Positions 48,530 through 60,300 of a stretch of DNA of 64,000 nucleotides are shown piece after piece. The stretch comes from Desmodesmus armatus (Eukaryota; Chlorophyta; Chlorophyceae; Sphaeropleales; Scenedesmaceae), in assembly GCA_007449985.2 (NCBI GenBank), contig VIIQ02000730.1, forward strand, positions 87,834-151,833, read 5' to 3'. Within the stretch, counting starts at the first letter, position 1. Each line of letters begins with the position of its first letter. The position numbers and the translations under genes are program-made. The notes beneath the pieces are model-generated. The model made no database searches, was not told the origin of the DNA, and saw only the letters and a program-made list of their open reading frames with translations.

Positions 48530-51500
48530 TCATACGGCCTTGGTGGTTCCTGCACGGCGGGCAACAGCCACGCACTGCAGCTGGTGCAGGGGCCAGTGCT
48601 CCCGCTGGCAGGCCCTGCTGCAGTAGTGGCCCATCCTGCAGCCAGCACACACACATGCCTTGCCGCTCACCAGCCCCTGCTCCTTGCTGCCCACCATGAC
48701 CCTGCACGCCGGGTTGTTGCAGGCCTCATGGATGGGCAGTGTGCTGAGCTGACTGCTGAACTCCTGCAGCTGCGCCAGCAGGTCACCTGCAATGCTGGGG
48801 CTGCACAGCCAAGCTGCCACTGCCACGTCAGCCGCACTGTGCTCACCACTCGACAGCATGGCCAGCACACCCTTCAGCACGGCAGCATCCCCAACCTCCC
48901 AGGACTTGAGGTAGCGGCGAACATCTGACTGCCGAAGCCTGTGGGGCTCCTGCGCGCTGTCGCCCAGCTGCTTCAGACTGTCACCAGTGGCCATGACCGT
49001 CAGCAGCACCTGCAGCACTGCAGCTGCTGCTGTGCCGCTGGCAGCTTCAAGGTGGCCGAGGTCCATGCCCTGCTCCCTGCAGTGGCCACGCAGCTGCTGC
49101 CCAAGCTTTGCCAGCTGCTGCTGCAGCCAGGCATTGTGTGCAGAATGCGCGCGCGGCCATACGAATTCAGGCACGCCGTACATCATGCGCTGAACAAAGA
49201 CGCTGTGCCGCAAGGCTGGCGGCAAGAGCTTCCCAGGCAAGTGCTGCAACTGCCAGCCCTGCACTGGCTCGGCAAGAAGGTGCTCAGCTCCATAGACCTC
49301 CCCTGTCAGCAGGACAGCCAGCAGCTGTGTGCTGGGCGCCACAGCGTCTGCAAACAGTCCTGCCAGCAGAACCAGGGTTTTGAAAGACCCCGCAAGGCTG
49401 CAGGGCTGCGGGCTTGAGTCCTGCGCCTTGGAGCTCTTAGCCCCTGCCTTGCTGCCCTGAGCATGTGCAGGCGGCAGCTGCACGTACACCCTGAACAGGT
49501 CCACCCACAGCTGCAGCGCACGCCCCTGAAGCACAACCCATGGCAGCAGCGCGCCCGTGCCCTCTGCACCCAGCCCGCAGCTGTGACAGCTGCTGCCCTG
49601 CCCTCCTGCACCCCCCTGTGGTGTGCTGTCCTGGTGCTGCTGGTCCTTCCCCGTGCTGCCGTTGGTGCTGCCACCAGCTGCCTGGCTACAGCCTGGGGTG
49701 CGAGTGACCACATCCCACCCCCTTGGACCCCCCGTTACCAGCACCAACCTGCCAACCACACATGACGCCCACAGGGTGTCGCAGGCAGCCACCAGCCAAT
49801 CACCCTGCAGACTCCGCGACCAGCTGAAGGCGTACAGCCCTGCAGGGTAAGCGCTGAACAGCTTGAGGGAGCTGAACAGCAACCCCAGGAGTTGGCGCTG
49901 CTGCTGGCCGCCTAGGGGCGCAGCTAGGGCCAGGTAGGGCAGCAGGCCGCACGACTGTACGCTGTGGCATGCTGGGTGTACTGCAGCAGCTGCTCTGGGC
50001 ATGTGCTGCTGTTGCTGGTTAGCAGCATGCCGGAAATCTGCAAATGTCGACAGGTCCTGGCTGCCCAGCAGGAGGTGCAGCAGCTGTGGCACGTCGCTGT
50101 CGATAGACAAAAACAGCCTGTCGCAGTGGCAGGCACACCTCAGCCGCACAAACTGCTCAAGTGTGCCTGCCAGCCCGAACATGTGTGGTGCAGCCTGCTG
50201 TAGCACCCCGCTGTCCACTGCTGCCGCGGCTAGCAGCGCACGCAGCAGGCCCAACACATCCTTGAGTATGTCTGCCACACTGCTGTTAACAGCTGACACC
50301 TCACCTTGGGGATTTACCTCAATGTCTGGGTCGCTGGAGCTGCTGCTACTGTCATTGTCGCTGCGGGTTGCTACCCAGCTGGTGGTCACTGCCTGCAGCT
50401 CCCTGACCCCCTCCTGCAGCAGCTGGCAGTGCCCCTGCACCACCTCTAGCAGCACAGCAGAAGACGAGTCTCCGCCCAGGTCCCAGGGCTGGCTAGCAGT
50501 TGCACGCTGGCTAGGGGCTGTTGCCGCCTCACCCACTGCAGCTGGCTCCTCCTGCTGCGCTTCCTGCTGCTGCTTCCGCTTGAACTGTGACCAGCACAGC
50601 CATGTGCTGACACATCTGGCTGCAGCTGAGGCAGTTTCCAGGGCGCACTCCCCCAATCGGTCTGATGAATAGCTCCCTGCATCTGGTGGGGTTGCTGGCT
50701 GGAACATGCCCCTTGCCCTGCCCCTAGCAGCCACACGCATCAGCAGCAGAGCCAGCAGCAGGTGCTGCTGGGTGTGCCGGGGCTGGTGCTGGCCCTTGGT
50801 ATGGCAGCATGACAGGCGCTGCAGGAGTGGTTTACTGGCTGTTGGCCTGCTGCTGCCACAGAAGATGTACCAGCCCTCCTGGTAGAAGACATTGCTGTGA
50901 GCGCCAAGTACGTCTTCGACCTGTGGGGCTGCCTGCAAGCTGCTGCCCTGTGGCTGCTGCTGCTGCCAGACGCATGCCAGCATCAGGAAGGCCTTGGGGC
51001 TGCAGCCCAGGCCCTCCAGCAGCAGCGTGAAGGGCTGAGGCAGCAGCTGACCGCCCGCCCACTGCTCCGTCACACACACCAGCTCCCAGGCAGCATCTGT
51101 TGCACTGCAGTTGGCAGTTGGCCCCATGCCAGCCGTACCAGTTTCCTTGCTGCTGTCATTGCCACTGCTGAGGGCACATGCTGCTGTGCCGTGCTGACTG
51201 CTTTGGTCCTTGGGCGCAGTGGCATCAGGTGATGCAGCAAGGTCGGCCCCACACCCAGCAACTGCAGCACTAGAGGCAGCCGCACTGCTTGCCCCACTGC
51301 CAGCACTGGTGGCGGCAGCCTTGCGCAACCGCCGCTGCATCTCCTGCCCCAGCACAGCAGCTGCGCCCACTGCAAGCATACTGGGCAGCATGCAGGGCAG
51401 GTCCAGCGCACCCCGCTCGCACAGCTGCTGTCCCTCTTTCAGCTGCGTAATGTCAATTGTACTTGGGCAAGCGGCAGCATAGCACACAGCTGCCAGTAGG

Positions 51501-52638
51501 TCAAGAGCTGCAAGGCCCAGCTGCAGGACGTCTGCAGGAGGGGCGCGCTGCTGCTGCTGCTGTGGACTGTCCGTGCCGTCTGCATGTGGCTGCTGGTGCT
51601 GCAGGATGGCTGTGCTGACATCCTGCAGCATGTGCAGCGCACACTCTGCAGCTGCCCCCACCCATGCGCTGACTACAGGCCCTTTGTCCAGCACACACTC
51701 TGGCCAGTAGCGCAGCAGGGCGCTGCAGGCAGCCAGCAGCTCAGCGTGCGCAAGCTGGCAGCTGCGGCAGGGCGGGCCGGCCCCCGTGGCTGCAGGTGCT
51801 GAGGTCAAATCGCTGGTTGCTCTGACTGCAGGACAGTCAGAGCCATGGCCGAGTGCACAGCTGCTGCTGCTCGACTGCTCACCCTGCCTCTGGCGCTGCT
51901 GCTGCGCCTGCGTGAAGAGCTGCCACATGGTCATGAGGAGACCCTCCTGCAGCTGCAGCTGTGCTGGAGCACCTGCCAGACACACTTCCCGACGAGCAGG
52001 GCGGGGTAGTGTGGCATAGTGGACACTGATGCACTGCTCCAGCTCCGACAAGACCTCCACCAAGCTGTTAAGCATGTCTGCAGCAAAGCCGGCCATCCCT
52101 GGCTTCAGTAGGACGGCCACCACCATGCCGGCTGCAGTTGCGGGCCACTGTGGGCCGAACAAAGCAGCAAGCAGCACACAGCAGCGGCGACAGGGGTGGT
52201 GCACTCAGTCTGCAGACCAAGCACTCAGACCTAGCAGCAGTTGGGCGGGAAGAATCACTTGGTGAGTTGCTTTCCTGGGACGGGGGAAACATGTGGCAAA
52301 GGGACAAGCACATGGCGTGCAAGAGGGGGTGTGCAAACAAGTAGAGGGATTTGCTAAGTGTGCGGCACCCTTGGCGCCTTGATAGTGGATCAAAATCAGG
52401 CAGGCATGGGATGTTGGGATGTGATGTTGCACATCCTTTGACTTGCTGCATCTGATCACATGGCCAGGCTCACCCGCTCCTCATCAACGACCTCAAGTGC
52501 CACCCGCCATGCCCCGTCTGGTGGTGCCGCTGCAAGCCTTTCTCTGATATCAAACACTTCAGACGCAAGCACTGTCGGCAGTACTTTGTCGACCGGCGCA
52601 CTGGAGACATCCTCCCAGTTTTTCAGCAGTGATGCCAT
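48530..52638 (-). CDS. Large MYND-type zinc-finger protein 2
   Basis: There are two exons. Exon 1 (52474-52638) starts MASLLKNWEDVSSAPVDKVL and ends at a GTGAGC donor. Exon 2 (48530-52147) continues in phase 0 as one open frame of about 1200 codons. The protein of roughly 1260 residues is Ala/Gln/Leu-rich and helical with low-complexity inserts. It ends in a MYND zinc finger: CNNPACRVMVG, KACVCAGCRMGHYCSRAC and HWPLHQLQC. MYND fingers bind proline-rich partner peptides in other proteins. No SET or other catalytic domain is visible, so a scaffold or regulatory role is inferred. The first in-frame ATG is at 52638; an upstream GTG is not needed. The long intact frame indicates good local sequence quality. 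It is related in plan to the gene at 10.5-14.9 kb. Confidence 0.85.
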
Positions 52639-54826
52639 AGTCACTCTGCTGCAGCAACGTGGCTGCAGCTGCTGCTGGCTAGTTGGGTGCTAGGCCTGGA
52701 GAGCGCGAAAGGGAGTCCATGATACAGCACATGTACTTCAGCGCTGTCTACAATGACGCGGTTGTTTGGCCGTTGTTCTGGAGCAGTAGAGATCAACGAT
52801 GTGTTGTGGGCAGATCAACACAAACACAGCAGAAAGCCATCAGCTTGAACGTTGGTGCAACAGCATTGCTACTTTGCTTGATAAAATCAAGATGCGCCCA
52901 AGAAACATCGATTCGAATCATGGGAACACCCGTGGTCCCATGTCATGATCTGTACAGTACACTAGTGTATGCATATCAACCCGCCAGCGCACGTGATGTG
53001 CTTTTGCACCTTCCCCCTGTCAGGGCCTACTGTCCTGCTGCTGCCATGCAGTGCTCTACCCTGACTGTGCATTGGATGGCCAGGCCTGGCCAGGCGGACT
53101 GAAGCTGCTGCGACAGCACCTGTGGATGATACCGATGCGGCACACGACGGGACATAATTGAATGTTGATGGATGCCAGTGGCGTCAGGGATGACAACTAA
53201 ATGCAATCCGAATTTTGCCACACATGTCACCATTCATTGATTGGAATTGAGCAATGGTTGCTGAGCAGTCACTGAGTGAGGTGGCCAGCACAAGAGACGA
53301 TGATTGTGCAGGGGTGTGTCGACAAACAGAGTACTTGCAAGCTCAACCAAGACACTCCTACTCAGTCAAAAAATGATGTTTGTGGGCACAAACAAGCACG
53401 TGGCCAGGCTGGCATCCCTTGGATCAGTGATAACTCCTGGGGTTTGCACACCCAACCCCAGTAAATCTGGTGCACGGCGTCCTGAGGGCGTCCCGAGGGT
53501 CCCAAACGTCTTGGGTAGGTGTATAATACCTTTTGGCAGCCTGCTGCCCGGCGTTCCCTGCGTGCTGGGGACCCGAGTGCTGCAGCACGGTGATGATGAG
53601 TGCGACAGTGCACCCGTCTGTACCAGCGCCGCTCACGTTCAACTCAACAACAAACAAGACTCATTCCACACTATTACACACTTGACTGCTCGAAAAGCAC
53701 TAGGAATATCTGCAGTCAACAAATTGCCCCACACCGACTTGCCGCTTCCGCATCAGTATGCTTGCTTGAACGGCCACCAAAAGCACGTTACCACGATCCC
53801 ATCTGGTCTCATGCACAAAGTCAAAATGGTCGACAGCCTGTCAGCTGTTCGGTACTTTGTGCAGTAGACAGAGCGTTGCAAATACGCGCTATACTGTAAA
53901 ATACGTCTGCAAGACAGCTACAGAGCAGGTTGAGCCCTGACAACACCACCGTGCATCCACTACTGCTCACCCTAATGCAACCTGCTGCAGCCGTGCACTT
54001 GCCATCTCGCACCACGAACGATACACCCGACCCATCACTCACATTCCATGTCTTATGTCCACTACCGCCTGGCAGTGGCTCTTCCCATGTACTAAGGCGA
54101 AGGCCACCACATTTGACCGATATTGCGGACTGCAAGCTGGATGGCCAGCCCATCTGCAGTGGACAAGCACGTGCTGAATATGTGCCAACAATCACTTCAG
54201 TCCTCATGTATGACAGGATGCAGCACTCAATGCAACCCATAAGCACTCCCTCTTCAGCAATTTTCTCTTCCATTGTGCGGCGATCGCTCCCCTGCCACCA
54301 GCCATATGTGTTGACAACATGTGCACAGGAGTGCATGCTTTGTGGCTCATTCAACCTTGTCGTTTGCAGGCTAGTGGCGTATGCGTATATGTGGATTGCA
54401 GGGAGCAGCAGTGTGCGGTGCGCAGCAACTGCAAGTCAACTTGAACCACACTCATCATAAGCCATCATAAGCCAATGGCTCCCATCTGCTGGTCAGCTCA
54501 ACCAAACAATGCATTGATTGGACAGGAAAAGCTGTGCGCAACTGTAGCCTACAGCATAGGCTATGCCCTGCTGCAGCACCACAGCAACAACCTGACTGCC
54601 ACCATACAAAGCCAGTCACCCACTCCTGGAATGCAGGCTAGCTGACTATACTACTGCCGCTGCTGCTGCCATCGGCAACATCATTGTGTGCCAGGCTGTT
54701 GTTCGTTGTCAGGCTGAGCTGGTTGCAGCTGCTGCTGCTGTTGCTGCGCTTGAAATGATTGAATTGAGGATGCCTTGGACCAGATCCCCTGTGGCCCATC
54801 ACTGGTAGCGCTGCTGCTGCTACTGC

Positions 54827-54859
<33 letters not shown>

Positions 54860-55015
54860 TGCTGCTGCTTTTGAAAGGCATCTTGTGTAGTGTCCGTGTC
54901 ATGCGCTGCTGTTTGTGCTGTGCTGCTGTTTGTGCTGTAGCATCTGTGGTGGTGCAGGTGTACAGGGGGCACAGGCTGATCTGGTGCCAACCAAATGTGT
55001 GTTTAGATGGGGATC
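52639..55015. other. Intergenic, no supported gene
   Basis: About 2.4 kb upstream of the second MYND gene. Open frames near 53.3-54.4 kb have no recognisable motif and overlap on both strands. A CTG/CAG trinucleotide array at about 54.81-54.87 kb produces Leu or Ser runs in all frames. I do not call a gene. Confidence 0.45.
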
Positions 55016-55575
55016 TCAGCAATGGGGTGGCGAAGGGGACAGCAGAAGATGAAATGTTTTGCTGTCGTTATTGCAGCCAGGAAACCAGCCTAGTCCCGGT
55101 GACAATGATTGAGGTGGATACCTGCGAGGGTCGGGGTCATCAATGCATACTTGCTGTGCTGCCGAAGTCCATCATACCAAACTAGCATGCCCCTCGTCGC
55201 CGTTCCTCTCACCCTCTCTGTACCAGAGCCCCTCCCCTACCGCAAGCACTAGCAGTCGCTTCTTATCAACTAGTTGGGTGTGGTCAAACACCCCCACCAT
55301 ATGCTGTCAATACCCCCCCCCCCCAACCCCCCACCCCACCCCACCCTACGCAACTAAGCATGCCAGGCACCCCCCCCCCTCCCGCCCACACACACACACA
55401 CACACTTGTGCAACTACTCACCTGCAGTCCTCGTGGGTCCACTTGACTCTGTGCCCTCCCACAAACACATTGTCGAGCCCAACATTGTCCCGCACCACCA
55501 GCGACAGCCACATCCGCCCTGCACTGCTGCTGCTGACATACACACCACAGGCAATGACAATACCTGACCCTCGCT
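55016..55575 (-). other. Possible two C-terminal exons of an unidentified gene
   Basis: Two stretches on the minus strand read like coding exons and join in phase. The first (55432 to about 55575) contains GRMWLSLVVRDNVGLDNVF and ends in WTHEDC at a GTGAGT donor. The second (55016-55121) continues with RYPPQSLSPGLGWFPGC and a stop at 55016-55018. I could not trace the upstream exons with confidence; candidates lie at 56.1-56.9 kb. No family was recognised. Confidence 0.35.
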
Positions 55576-55886
55576 ACCGCCCTCTGTAAACCCACCACCT
55601 GCGCTGCTGGTGCTGCTGCTGCTGCCGGCCCAGTTACCCTTCATATGCTTCTCCAGTGCAAGCACCCCCTTTGGTTAGTACTGACACGCTCAGGGCATCG
55701 TAAGGTGGCTCACTGCTGTTGCTTCTGCTACTGCTGAGTCGGCGCAGTGGGCTTGCAAGAATGTATTTTAGTCCTGCACAGCAAGACCGCTGTATTCTGC
55801 TGCTGCTGCCGCCACTGCTGCAAACCCTGCACCGCACTGTCACTCGTGACTATATCAGCGCCAGCAGCAGCAGCAGCAGTAGTGGT

Positions 55887-55926
<40 letters not shown>

Positions 55927-57337
55927 GCTGCTGCTGTTGTCCCACCAGGGCTGCATTGCTGCTGGCATTGCTGCCGCAGCCAGTGCTGCCGCTGCTGTTC
56001 CTGCTATGGGTGGGGATGCTGGGCGGCTGGCATGGAGATATGGGGTGGGGGCTCAGGACTGGAGGGAACTAGGCAGGAGAGAAACGGCGGCTGGGGGGTG
56101 GGGGGGTGGGGGGGTGGGGAGGACACGTTGAGGGAGGAGTTTGCATACCGATGACAGTCAGGATGCACGCTGAGACTGTTTGCATGACAGACTCAACACT
56201 GTCATCCATGTTTTGGTAGGAGCACATTGCAATGGCAGCTGCTGGGGCGCCTATCATAGTGTTGCCAGCAGGTTGTGCCTCATGCATCTGTACAGCTGCA
56301 TGAACAACATGTGCGTGGCATGTGTTGGCCAGTCACTGCCATTTTTGCTTGTTGCATATGCCGCAGCGCCTGCTTGCAGCTCCCCTTGTGTAACACTCAC
56401 CACTGAAGCACTCTGCATCTACCCTACATTACGGCGCATGCTGTGGCTTCTATGGGTGTGTTAAACAGTAAGCCAGCGCAGGCGACATGGCCCCTGTGAA
56501 CGGTGGCGGTTTGAATGAGCAAGCATACTGTCCAGGCGCACACTGCACTTCTGACCTTCTGCGCTGTGATCTTGTGCAGAAGATGATAGAAGCACTTTGC
56601 CGTCCCATCTGCAGATGGTGTCCTCGGTAGGGTTGTGTCCCAAACAGGTGCATGTCACTGAGTGCACGGTGCTTGTCAGTCCTGTCTATGCTGTTGCCGG
56701 CGCTGCACTGTTGAATCGGTGAATGGGACAGCTCTCCTGCATTGGACAGCTACAGTCACTATTTTGGGTGGCAACTGCTGAACCTGTACTGTGAGGGTGG
56801 TTTTGGGGGAGGGCATGATGTGGGGACTTGCGCCAAGCTCATATGTGCCGTGTGGCCGTGCCAGCTTCATGACAGCTTGCATGACATGACCGTCATTTGT
56901 GACAGAAGACTTGCAGCACGTGTGACAATGGTGGGGCGAGGGTGGGCTCCTGCGTGGCTGGTTGACTCAACCGGCGGCCTGTACTGAGCCCTGGAGCCGG
57001 CTCCTGCAAAGGGCCGATGAAGGTTAACTGCCTGCACAGGGCCGATGAAGCTTAACTGCCACACCACAGCTGGCAGCTGTACCATGCCTTCGTCCATATT
57101 TTGACTAGCCCCCCCCCCCCCCTCATGGTACACAACTGTATCAAACATTACACTTTTGCCAACATGTTTGCCTCAACCAGCCCAGCTGACTGGTGAAAAG
57201 GCTCACTGACTGCGCAACTCTTGATCACGGGAGGCACCACACTAAGCAAACTCAAGGAAGACGGCGTTCAACTGTATTCAACTGGAACAACTTCGTCAAC
57301 ACAACCAGCCAACCAATCCTGGGGCACCATATTGCTT
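55576..57337. other. Low-complexity intergenic region
   Basis: The stretch contains a CTG array (about 55888-55925), G-rich repeats at 56.09-56.12 kb and a C homopolymer at about 57108-57121. Short minus-strand frames near 56.15-56.65 kb look weakly protein-like but could not be joined. The rest holds nothing I can name. Confidence 0.4.
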
Positions 57338-60300
57338 TCAGCTGAACTCATAGATGGCCTCATTGTACTGCTCGCTGTACACGTTGGTAGGCCACTCATT
57401 CTTCTGCAGCCACACTGACAGCTCCTGGTAGTTGGGTGTGATGCCCTTCAGGGCGTTGTCCGGGCCGTTGCCAGCAGCTGCATCCAGGCCGTTGCGAGCA
57501 GCAGTATACTGGATAAGGGCCTGGACCATGCCCTTACGAGCAGCGGGATCTCTCAGGTAGGAGTCGCGCTGCTCGGCACTGATGTTGGCACTTGCATCCT
57601 TACTCAGCAGTCTGCACACATGGCAAGCCAGATCATACACACATGCAACCATTGTGAGTTCAGCTGCATGCACCTGCACAAGAAGCATGTGTTCAAGCAT
57701 CTGGGCTTACAACCAAACCGCGTGCAGCTGCTGTAGACAACGCATCCTCTGCAAACTGGAACCAGCCACACTTCCAATTGGCCACACCCTGGTAGGCAGT
57801 GCTGTTGATGTGCGGCGAACGTGTCGACTTGCAACAGCAGTGGCCCCAGTTTGGCTGTCATGAAAGAGCGATCTACCTCAGCACCCCCCCCCCTCCCTAT
57901 TTTTCACAAAAGTCGTCCCCACGACGATCTGCAACCCACCTGGCCAACACCTCCAAGTCGTTGATGGCCTCCTCCTTGGTCATGACGGAGCAGCTGCTGC
58001 TTGCGGCACTGCCACTCCCCACACCGGCAGCTGCACTGCCTGCACCAGCCGCTGCGCCCAAGGCAGCAGCTGCGCTGTCTGCACCAGCAGCTGCGCTGTC
58101 TGCACCAGCAGCTGCGCTGTCTGCACCAGCAGCTGCACTGCCTGCACCAGCCGCTGCGCCCAAGGCAGCAGCTGCGCTGTCTGCACCAGCAGCTGCATCC
58201 AAGGCAGCAGCTGCGCTGTCTGCACCAGCAGCTGCACTGCCTGCACCAGCCGCTGCGCCCAAGGCAGCAGCTGCGCTGTCTGCACCAGCAGCTGCACTGC
58301 CTGCACCAGCCGCTGCGCCCAAGGCAGCAGCTGCGCTGTCTGCACCAGCAGCTGCACTGCCTGCACCAGCCGCTGCGCCCAAGGCAGCAGCTGCGCTGTC
58401 TGCACCAGCAGCTGCATCCAAGGCAGCAGCTGCACTGCCTGCACCAGCAGCTGCGTCCAAGGCAGCAGCTGCGCTGTCTGCACCAAGTGCTGCGTCTGAC
58501 ATTGTGGGTGCACCGGAGCCTGCAGCTGCCGATGCAGTGCCGCTGTCTGCGCCTCCTGGCTGCTTCAGGGGGTGGCCCTGTACTCGTCGCTCATAGGCTA
58601 ACCAAATAGCCTTCCTGTACATCACCACCTTGCGCATCCTGTCCTTGTTGCGCCACTGTCCTGGCACCCCCTCCAGCTGCTTGACAGGCCGCGTACGTGC
58701 ATCAACTGCACCGCCCATGATGATTACCCCCTGGGTCCACTCCTCCACAAGGTGGGTGATGCCCTGCGCATCAGCACCTCGCCCGGCAATCAGGCCTGCG
58801 AGCACAACAACAACAAAATACACCAAGCTGACATGACCGTGTCCATGTGTGTACATGGCAAACAACCAGCCAGAACAGCTGAATTGCGGTACAGTCCAAA
58901 CCACTTGGTGAAATGGTAATGATAAATAAAAACAACAAAGCACAAACACCCTGTGGGCCGTTGATGGTAGGTGTGAACATGTCTATGACAGCAAAACCTC
59001 TGCAGTTCACAAACCTCTGCAGTGCATGCTTGCGCTGTAATGCAATCAACAAGAAACTCTCGACAAGCTTACCTGAGAGTTTGTCAGCTGCACCTGGCCA
59101 AGCTGTGTACACCACTTGGGCCCCAACCTCTGTGGTGTTGGGGGTGTATCCTGCTGCTGCTGCTGCCGCAGTCGCCCCAGGTGCTGTTGCCATTGCACTG
59201 CTGCCTGCTGCTCTGCTGTCGGCCACGGTTTCTGCAGTGCGCTGTTTGCGCTTCTTGCTGAGCTGTCCTGCCTTGCTGCTTGCGCCTGGCTGCGCCTGGC
59301 TTGTGGCTGCAGCTAACACGTCCTGCTGCACGGCGCTGAGCTGTTGCCGCACGTCCTGCATGCTCTCGTGCAAGCTCACATGGCTGGCCATCAGCCCGTC
59401 GATGCCGTGCAGGGCCTTGTGCTGCAGCTCGACTGTCAACAGCTGCTGCCCGCTCATGTGTTGCTGCTGCTGAAGGACAGTGTTGACCCCCATGCCGACG
59501 TGGTTCACTGACGCCTGCACAGCTTGCACTGTCAGCTGTAACCGCTGTACTTGCGACTGCAGGCCGAGCAGCAAGCCAGCAAACTCTGGCCCGTGCAGCT
59601 GCATGCCAGCAGCGTAGCTGTTGAACCCCTGCAGGTCTGCTTGATCCCCACTGCCGCTGCTGCTGTCAAGCATTCTTGGCCAGTTGCCATCCTGCTGTCG
59701 CCACTGAATGTACTGCTCGCCCAGTTGCATGCTGTGTTCCAGCAGCCCATCGGTGTTCCAGTCTTCTGGGATGGCGTAACACCCGGTGCTGCTGCCATGT
59801 GCAGCAGCATCCCACTGTGCCTGCAGTGGCTCCGTGGGTGGCCAGCTCCACTGCTGCTCCTGTCCCTGCTGCTGCTGCTGCTGCTGGGGGTTGTCGGCCG
59901 CAGCAGGGTTGGCATCCTGCTGTGCTGCATCCGGGAGCTGCACATCATCCTGTGGGCCCCCAGGCTGTTCCTGCTGCGCGCCCCTGCCCCCTGGCTGCTG
60001 GCCTGTAGCATGCCGCAGGTCTTGGAGCAGCTCCTGTCAGGCGTGAAACACAACACGAGCATCACCTCATCACTTGGCAGCCAAAGGTGCATGTTTCTGC
60101 TTCATGCATGCGTGATACACACGCCCCCCTAGTAAAGTAGTCAGCAGTAGTCAGCAGTAGTCAATAGTGGTGATTGTATACACAACACAGTCCCATACAA
60201 CTCCCAACTGTCACATTAAAAGGATGGTGCATCCCCCACTTTATGCCATGTGCCAACACATCTACGCTGTGGCTCTGTCATGTGACGTCATTGTGCTGTC

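Noticed and set aside
53821..54354. 177-codon minus-strand open frame
   Set aside because: No recognisable motif, no splice context and an overlapping open frame on the other strand; not enough to call a gene.
52639..57337. Possible retroelement in the gene-poor gap
   Set aside because: No reverse transcriptase, integrase or terminal repeat could be seen; CAG arrays and homopolymers explain the unusual composition.
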